Assembly (NCBI GenBank): GCA_045652425.1
Contig: JAZRUG010000037.1
Span: 1 to 36,429 of the forward strand
DNA from: RGIG1995 sp045652425
Lineage (GTDB): Bacteria; Bacillota; Clostridia; Oscillospirales; CAG-272
Direction of reading: 5' to 3'
Length of the DNA stretch: 36,429 bases
Shown here: positions 32,031 through 36,429 of the stretch, one piece after another
How the letters are laid out: each line of letters begins with the position of its first letter
Numbering within the stretch: the first letter of the stretch is position 1
The notes under the pieces: model-generated
Seen by the model: only the letters and a program-made list of their open reading frames with translations
Told to the model about the DNA's origin: nothing
Database searches by the model: none
Translations under genes and position numbers: made by a program

Positions 32031-32782
32031 TGGTAGTATTTGAAAAGCCCAAAAGCTTAACAGACGCAGAGCTTCACTATTGCCCCGGTTGCACACACGG
32101 TATTATTCACCGCCTTGTTGCACAGGCAATTGACGAGCTTGGTATAGAAGGAAAGACTGTAGGTGTTGCACCCGTTGGTTGCGCAGTTATGGCGTATAAC
32201 TATTTTGCATGCGATATGGTAGAGGCGGCGCACGGACGTGCTCCCGCTGTTGCTACAGGTCTTAAGAGAGCGATGCCCGAAAACGTTATATTTACATATC
32301 AGGGCGACGGCGACTTGGCTTCTATCGGTATGGCGGAAACCGTACACGCCGCAACAAGAAATGAAAATATAACGATTATTTTCGTAAACAACGCGATATA
32401 CGGTATGACAGGCGGACAGATGGCACCGACATCTCTTCCCGGACAGGTAACACAGACATCTCCCTACGGTCGTGATGTTTCGACAGCAGGTTATCCCGTA
32501 AAGGTAAGCGAAATGCTTTCTACTCTTGACGGTCCGGAATTTATTGCAAGAGTTGCGGTAAACAACGTTAAGAACATTAAGGAAGCGCAGAAGGCTATAA
32601 AGAAAGCGTTTGAAAATCAGATAAACAACAAGGGATTTTCGCTTGTTGAAGTTGTTTCAACTTGCCCTACTAACTGGGGTATGACACCCGTTGATGCACT
32701 CAAATGGGTTGATGAAAAGATGATTCCTTATTATCCTCTCGGTGTATATAAGGACAGAAGCGCAACGAAGGAGGCTGAATAA
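32030..32782 (+). CDS. vorA: 2-oxoacid:ferredoxin oxidoreductase beta subunit (TPP-binding)
   Basis: A 250-residue TPP-binding subunit: YCPGC (17-21), GDGDLASIGMAE (92-103) and FVNNAIYGMTGGQMAPTS (118-135), the GDG...NN thiamine pyrophosphate motif. It partners the alpha subunit in the active site. The start codon overlaps the alpha stop as TAATG, with GGAGG upstream, so the two are coupled. A longer frame open from 31949 overlaps the alpha subunit and lacks a ribosome binding site. Confidence 0.92.
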   Translation: MVVFEKPKSLTDAELHYCPGCTHGIIHRLVAQAIDELGIEGKTVGVAPVGCAVMAYNYFACDMVEAAHGRAPAVATGLKRAMPENVIFTYQGDGDLASIGMAETVHAATRNENITIIFVNNAIYGMTGGQMAPTSLPGQVTQTSPYGRDVSTAGYPVKVSEMLSTLDGPEFIARVAVNNVKNIKEAQKAIKKAFENQINNKGFSLVEVVSTCPTNWGMTPVDALKWVDEKMIPYYPLGVYKDRSATKEAE

Positions 32783-32784
32783 TT

Positions 32785-33315
32785 ATGACAACAAATACAC
32801 TTATAGCAGGATTTGGCGGTCAGGGCGTTCTTTTTGCAGGTAAATTTATGGCGTACAAGGGAATGCTTGAAGGAAAAGAGATAAGCTGGTTGCCTTCATA
32901 CGGTCCTGAAATGAGAGGCGGTACTGCGAATTGCAGCGTAATACTCAGCGATGAACCTATCGGTTCTCCTATCGTATCAAATCCCGACGTTCTTATTGCG
33001 ATGAACCTTCCTTCACTTGATAAGTATGAAGATGCAGTTGTATCGGGTGGTATGATTTTCGTTGATTCGACTCTTATTGAAAGAAAGGTTAAGAGAACAG
33101 ACGTTAAAGTGTTCTACATACCGACGACGAAACTTGCTCAGGAGATAGGCGCACCTACGTTGGCGAATATGATAATGATGGGTAAGTTTATAAAAGAAGC
33201 AGGTGCCGTAACCCACGACAATATGGAAGCTGCTTTGAAGAAAGTAGTATCGGCGAAGCGTGCGGATATGCTTGAGATTAACCTCAAGGCAATTGACACA
33301 GGATACAATTATTAA
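32785..33315 (+). CDS. vorC: 2-oxoacid:ferredoxin oxidoreductase gamma subunit
   Basis: A 176-residue gamma subunit starting with IAGFGGQGVLFAGKF and containing PSYGPEMRGGTANCSVILS, both typical of POR/KOR/VOR gamma subunits. It completes the delta-alpha-beta-gamma set, so the enzyme appears fully encoded in this operon. It starts 2 bases after the beta stop. A strong terminator follows at 33330, ending the Val T-box transcript. Confidence 0.92.
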   Translation: MTTNTLIAGFGGQGVLFAGKFMAYKGMLEGKEISWLPSYGPEMRGGTANCSVILSDEPIGSPIVSNPDVLIAMNLPSLDKYEDAVVSGGMIFVDSTLIERKVKRTDVKVFYIPTTKLAQEIGAPTLANMIMMGKFIKEAGAVTHDNMEAALKKVVSAKRADMLEINLKAIDTGYNY

Positions 33316-33329
33316 TAGAAATAGAGAAA

Positions 33330-33357
33330 AGTACGAGGAAGACTCGTACTTTTTCTT
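33330..33357 (+). terminator. Terminator of the T-box/VOR operon
   Basis: AGTACGAG and CTCGTACT pair around GAAGA and are followed by TTTTTCTTT. This marks the 3' end of the transcript that starts near 26595. Confidence 0.88.
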
Positions 33358-33373
33358 TATTCGACAAAAAATA

Positions 33374-33402
33374 TTGACAAAATATTAATAAAGTGTTATG
33401 AT
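33374..33402 (+). promoter_or_regulatory. Promoter of the 33437 gene
   Basis: TTGACA (33374-33379), 17 bases, TATGAT (33397-33402), with TAGGAGG just before the start codon at 33437. Confidence 0.82.
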
Positions 33403-33436
33403 TAATATATAAATAAAAAATAGGAGGCGTTAAAAT

Positions 33437-33982
33437 ATGCCATCAGGATTACCCATTTCAATAATACTTATGTCTTTGGGTGTTATAGCATCTATTGTTG
33501 TAACTATAGTTCTTTGCTTGACGGTTGTACCGGACAAGAAGAGAGATTCGCTCAAGGGATTCGGAAGATTTTTAAACGATTTATTTAACTTTAGAGGCTT
33601 ATTGATTGAAGCAATAATTAAGACACTTTATGTTTTTATAACAGTAATATGTGTTGTTGGCGGCTTCTTTATGCTTTTTGTTGTTAACACGCATGAGAGT
33701 ATTTTCACAGGTGGAACTTCAACCGTATGGTACGGCTGGATAGGACTTATTATGATGATAGTAGGACCTATAGCGACTCGTCTTGCTTTTGAAGGAATGA
33801 TGCTCTTTATACTTTTGGTTAAGAATACCATTCAGATTAACAACAAGCTGAAGGACCAATACAAGGTTGATGCATGCCCGAAGAAAGAGATGTATCAGAA
33901 TCAAGCGCCTGTATTTCAGGCTCAAGTTGCACCTATGCAACCTACAGTAGAGGTTCAAACTCCCTCTGAAACCCAGAGTTAA
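33437..33982 (+). CDS. DUF4282-like membrane protein
   Basis: A 181-residue protein with an N-terminal hydrophobic segment (about 5-27), two further segments at about 60-80 and 95-125, and a disordered Gln/Pro/Val-rich tail. The middle (LFNFRGLLIEAIIKTLYVF, then FEGMMLFILLVKNTIQIN) resembles DUF4282 proteins, whose function is unknown. TAGGAGG precedes ATG 33437. It is flanked by its own promoter and terminator, so it is monocistronic and unrelated to the VOR operon. Confidence 0.75.
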   Translation: MPSGLPISIILMSLGVIASIVVTIVLCLTVVPDKKRDSLKGFGRFLNDLFNFRGLLIEAIIKTLYVFITVICVVGGFFMLFVVNTHESIFTGGTSTVWYGWIGLIMMIVGPIATRLAFEGMMLFILLVKNTIQINNKLKDQYKVDACPKKEMYQNQAPVFQAQVAPMQPTVEVQTPSETQS

Positions 33983-33997
33983 ATAGTTGATTTGTGA

Positions 33998-34032
33998 AAA
34001 AAGACAGTTTTTAGCAAACTGTCTTTTTTTAC
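33998..34032 (+). terminator. Terminator after the DUF4282-like gene
   Basis: AAAAAAGACAGTTT and AAACTGTCTTTTTT form a perfect stem around a TTAGC loop with a long T-run. Confidence 0.92.
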
Positions 34033-34103
34033 AATTGGCTGAAAATGGGAGTTTTATTTTTGAAAATAAAACTTAAGTTTTTTGTACAAAAAAACGAAAT
34101 CTC

Positions 34104-34132
34104 TTGTAAAAAATGACGATTTATGCTATAAT
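34104..34132 (+). promoter_or_regulatory. Promoter of the CPA2 antiporter gene
   Basis: TTGTAA (34104-34109), 17 bases, TATAAT (34127-34132). Transcription would begin at about 34139, so a start codon at 34141 would be nearly leaderless. Confidence 0.68.
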
Positions 34133-34191
34133 TACCCCTTGTGTATAAATATATATACAAAAAATTATATAGAAAAAGAGATGAAGTTATT

Positions 34192-35484
34192 TTGGCAATT
34201 TTATTATCAGTTTCAATAGCCCTTATAGCAGGACTTCTTATGACAAGGTTATTTAAGCCTTTGAAACTTCCGTCAGTTACCGCATATCTCATAGCAGGTG
34301 TTCTTATAGGACCTTATTGCTTGGGGCAGCTTGGTATACACGGGTTGGGGTTTGATACTCACAGCGCGGTAGAAGAGTTGGCTCTTATATCGGAAGTGGC
34401 TCTTGGTTTTATAGCATTTTCGATAGGAAATGAATTCAGACTGTCAGAGCTTAAAAAAACAGGCAGACAGGCACTTGTAGTTGGTATAGTTCAAGCTTTG
34501 GTTGCAACGTTGTTTGTTGATCTTGCTTTGTTGGGATTACATTTGCTTATGCCCGACAAGCTTACTGTTCCTCAAATTATAACTTTGGGCGCAATTGCTA
34601 CGGCGACAGCTCCCGCGGCGACTTTGATGGTAGTTCGTCAGTACAAGGCAGACGGTCCGTTGACGAAGCTTTTGCTTCCTATCGTTGCACTTGACGATGC
34701 CGTAGGCTTGATCGTATTTGCGATATCGTTTGGGATTGCAAAGACTATAGTAAGCGGCTCGATTGACCTTGTTTCAATAATTGTAAATCCTATAATTGAA
34801 ATAGTATGTTCTTTGATACTCGGTGCAATTATGGGTTGGGTGTTGACACAACTCGAAAAGTTGTTTAACTCCAATACAAACCGTTTGAATCTTACGATAG
34901 GTATTGTTTTCCTTACAGCATCATTGGCTATGCTTGATTTCCATGTAGGTCCTGTACATATACAATTCTCTTCTTTGTTAGTATGTATGATGCTTGGAAC
35001 CGTATTTTGTAATATATGTCCTCTTTCCGAGGATCTTATGTCTGCATCGGATAAATGGACTTCTCCTTTATTCGCTTTGTTTTTTGTCGTATCCGGTGCT
35101 GAACTTGAACTTGGTGTGTTTGCAGATTGGGCAATAGTGGTTGTAGGTATAGTTTACATAATCTTCAGATGCTTGGGTAAATATTACGGTACGTATGCAA
35201 GTACAAAGGCAACTCAATGTTCACCTGAAATTCGTAAATATTTAGGTATTACCCTTTTCCCACAGGCAGGTGTTGCTCTCGGTATGTGCGCTACAGCAAT
35301 GGCTTTGGGAGAACAAGGAAATCTTATTAGAAACATAACACTTTTTGCGGTTCTTATTTACGAACTTGTAGGACCTTTGCTTACCAGAAAGGCGCTTGAG
35401 GCTGCGGGTGAAATTAAGCCTATGACGGATGATGTTAAGCACAGAAGAATACATAAACTTAATGCGGCAAAGAACGGTAAATAA
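34192..35484 (+). CDS. CPA2-family (Kef-type) cation:proton antiporter
   Basis: An integral membrane protein of about 430 residues with around 12 hydrophobic segments. Family signals are LPSVTAYLIAGVLIGPYCLG near the N-terminus, GFIAFSIGNEF, ATATAPAATLMVVRQY, and VALDDAVGLIVFAISFGI with the DD pair of CPA antiporters. There is no C-terminal TrkA-N domain, so it is a short form without the Kef nucleotide-binding part. TTG 34192, behind GAGATGAAG, is preferred because GTG 34141 lies at the predicted transcription start. The upstream choice remains possible and would add 17 charged residues. Confidence 0.8.
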   Translation: MAILLSVSIALIAGLLMTRLFKPLKLPSVTAYLIAGVLIGPYCLGQLGIHGLGFDTHSAVEELALISEVALGFIAFSIGNEFRLSELKKTGRQALVVGIVQALVATLFVDLALLGLHLLMPDKLTVPQIITLGAIATATAPAATLMVVRQYKADGPLTKLLLPIVALDDAVGLIVFAISFGIAKTIVSGSIDLVSIIVNPIIEIVCSLILGAIMGWVLTQLEKLFNSNTNRLNLTIGIVFLTASLAMLDFHVGPVHIQFSSLLVCMMLGTVFCNICPLSEDLMSASDKWTSPLFALFFVVSGAELELGVFADWAIVVVGIVYIIFRCLGKYYGTYASTKATQCSPEIRKYLGITLFPQAGVALGMCATAMALGEQGNLIRNITLFAVLIYELVGPLLTRKALEAAGEIKPMTDDVKHRRIHKLNAAKNGK

Positions 35485-35513
35485 AGTAATTATATTTAGA
35501 GGAGTACAGACTA

Positions 35514-36269
35514 ATGGCATTATTTGATGTAATGTCTAAACTCAAGGCGATTATCGGCGGAGTAAACCTGCCCGAAGAAAATTTGGTCGATATTAAAATT
35601 GAGAATATTGAAGACGAAGCTACGTTACAAGCGGATTTGGATTATAAGGACAGATGCGTATTGGTGGGGGTAGTAAGAAATACTTATCAATTTGAAGTTT
35701 TGCTCAGAGAGAAATTTTACCATATCCCGATTTCACAAGTTAATGAGTGTCAGTTGCCTGTAAAATATATAGCAATATACCAATCAAAGCGATTTTTCGG
35801 CAAGAATGCGGGTATAAGATATTTCGGGGAGGTTGAAAGCTGTTCTACGGTAAAGCGCAGTGAAATTAAAGAGATTCCCAAGGATAGCTGTGAAAAATAT
35901 CTTTACTTTAAAATTAAGAGATGGCAAATGCTCGACAAGGCTATTGAAGCCAAAGATATGGAGTTGACTGCATTTTCAACGACTTTATATCTTCTCAAAA
36001 AAAGTTATGATTCTTCGGAGCTTGTTTTAAGAAACCGAGAAGAGCATTTGTTTTATAAAGAAGTGTTGAAGAAAGTGAAGATGTTGGTAAAATTAAGAAA
36101 ACCAAACGGCGGGAAAATTATTTACAGAGATTATACGCTGGACTTTGTCGGCGGTATGATTTATTTGTATTTTGCCGATGTGCTGGAATATGCTATCGGT
36201 TATGATGTTTTTCTTGAAAGGCCTACTGATATTATCAGAGAAATATTTGATTATTATCCGGAATTATAA
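35514..36269 (+). CDS. Conserved-looking hypothetical protein
   Basis: A soluble 251-residue protein with GAGGAG upstream and a start 29 bases after the antiporter stop, so possibly co-transcribed. Visible segments are YIAIYQSKRFFGKNAGIRYF in the middle, then basic helices, and an acidic N-terminal third (KIENIEDEATLQADLDYKD). The Lys/Gly/Tyr-rich strand and the later YRDYTLDFVGG strand suggest an alpha/beta fold, possibly nuclease-like, but I see no complete catalytic motif and will not assign a function. No signal peptide or membrane segment. Confidence 0.7.
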   Translation: MALFDVMSKLKAIIGGVNLPEENLVDIKIENIEDEATLQADLDYKDRCVLVGVVRNTYQFEVLLREKFYHIPISQVNECQLPVKYIAIYQSKRFFGKNAGIRYFGEVESCSTVKRSEIKEIPKDSCEKYLYFKIKRWQMLDKAIEAKDMELTAFSTTLYLLKKSYDSSELVLRNREEHLFYKEVLKKVKMLVKLRKPNGGKIIYRDYTLDFVGGMIYLYFADVLEYAIGYDVFLERPTDIIREIFDYYPEL

Positions 36270-36329
36270 AACAAAATGTGTGTGGGTGAATGCACAAGTC
36301 CAGTAAAAACGTACAGTAGAAAAAAGGGA

Positions 36330-36366
36330 CCTCCTATGGTAGAATAGAGATAACTACCATAGGAGG
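36330..36366 (+). promoter_or_regulatory. Hairpin sequestering the transposase ribosome binding site
   Basis: CCTCCTATGGTAG (36330-36342) pairs perfectly with CTACCATAGGAGG (36354-36366). The 3' arm contains the AGGAGG ribosome binding site of the ORF starting at 36374. mRNA entering from outside the element would fold this stem and block translation, a known protection strategy of insertion sequences. Confidence 0.75.
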
Positions 36367-36373
36367 AATTTTT

Positions 36374-36429
36374 ATGCCCAGAGAATACAGACATATAAAA
36401 CAATATGAAAACGAGATATTGCAATTAAA
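36374..36429 (+). CDS. IS transposase (orfA/HTH type), 5' part only
   Basis: The window ends 56 bases into an ORF beginning MPREYRHIKQYENEILQLK, which resembles the start of small HTH proteins encoded by IS3-type elements in Clostridia. AGGAGG lies 7 bases upstream of the ATG, inside a perfect hairpin. The left end of the element is probably within 36275-36325, but I cannot fix its terminal repeat without the right end. Confidence 0.55.
   Translation, partial: MPREYRHIKQYENEILQL

Overview
The window reads as chromosome of an anaerobic, low-GC Bacillota, most likely a gut or rumen-type Clostridia. The reasons are two T-box riboswitches, strong AGGAGG-type ribosome binding sites, TTGACA/TATAAT promoters, ferredoxin-dependent 2-oxoacid oxidoreductase genes and butyrate-type CoA chemistry. 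Nearly all genes lie on the + strand. I cannot name the species from the sequence alone.

Layout. (1) 1-620: end of an rRNA operon (5S rRNA, tRNA-Asn, terminator), followed by an unusual mirrored array of tiny hairpins separated by a constant TGTGAAATA spacer. (2) 624-2178: two orphan membrane-protein genes. (3) 2611-10956: a nine-gene operon of acyl-CoA beta-carbon chemistry: a 3-hydroxyacyl-CoA dehydrogenase, three thiolases, three short-chain dehydrogenases (one degenerate) and two crotonase-fold proteins (one lacking a catalytic Glu). It contains no acyl-CoA dehydrogenase. A metallo-beta-lactamase-fold gene follows after a terminator, and then a convergent MATE exporter. (4) 13772-18486: a carbohydrate or carboxylate operon with a CoA-acylating MmsA-like aldehyde dehydrogenase, two transaldolase-fold paralogues carrying the Gln typical of fructose-6-phosphate aldolase, and a zinc alcohol dehydrogenase. 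It is followed by a separately promoted transporter set (NhaC-like, SLC13-like, paired CHR proteins). (5) 22327-22723: a MITE-like element. After it comes a divergent XRE repressor/SLOG-family pair with two matching 17-bp operators. (6) 23762-33315: the most striking region, described below. (7) 33437-36269: a DUF4282-like membrane protein, a CPA2 antiporter and an unknown protein. The window ends inside an IS transposase whose ribosome binding site is locked in a hairpin.

The candidate system (23762-33315). Two paralogous proteins of about 755 residues each fuse an XRE-type HTH, a cupin and a complete medium-chain acyl-CoA synthetase. Each lies directly downstream of its own promoter and T-box riboswitch. 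Folding stem I by eye puts ATC (Ile) in the specifier position of the first and GTA (Val) in the second. The Val T-box transcript continues into an omega-amidase-like nitrilase, a P-loop ATPase and a four-subunit VOR-type 2-oxoacid:ferredoxin oxidoreductase. My reading is that uncharged tRNA-Ile or tRNA-Val switches on salvage of branched short-chain acids: 2-methylbutyrate or isobutyrate is activated to the CoA thioester, reductively carboxylated by VOR to the 2-oxoacid, and transaminated to Ile or Val. The sequence directly shows the T-boxes, the domain fusion and the gene order. The substrates and flux direction are inference.
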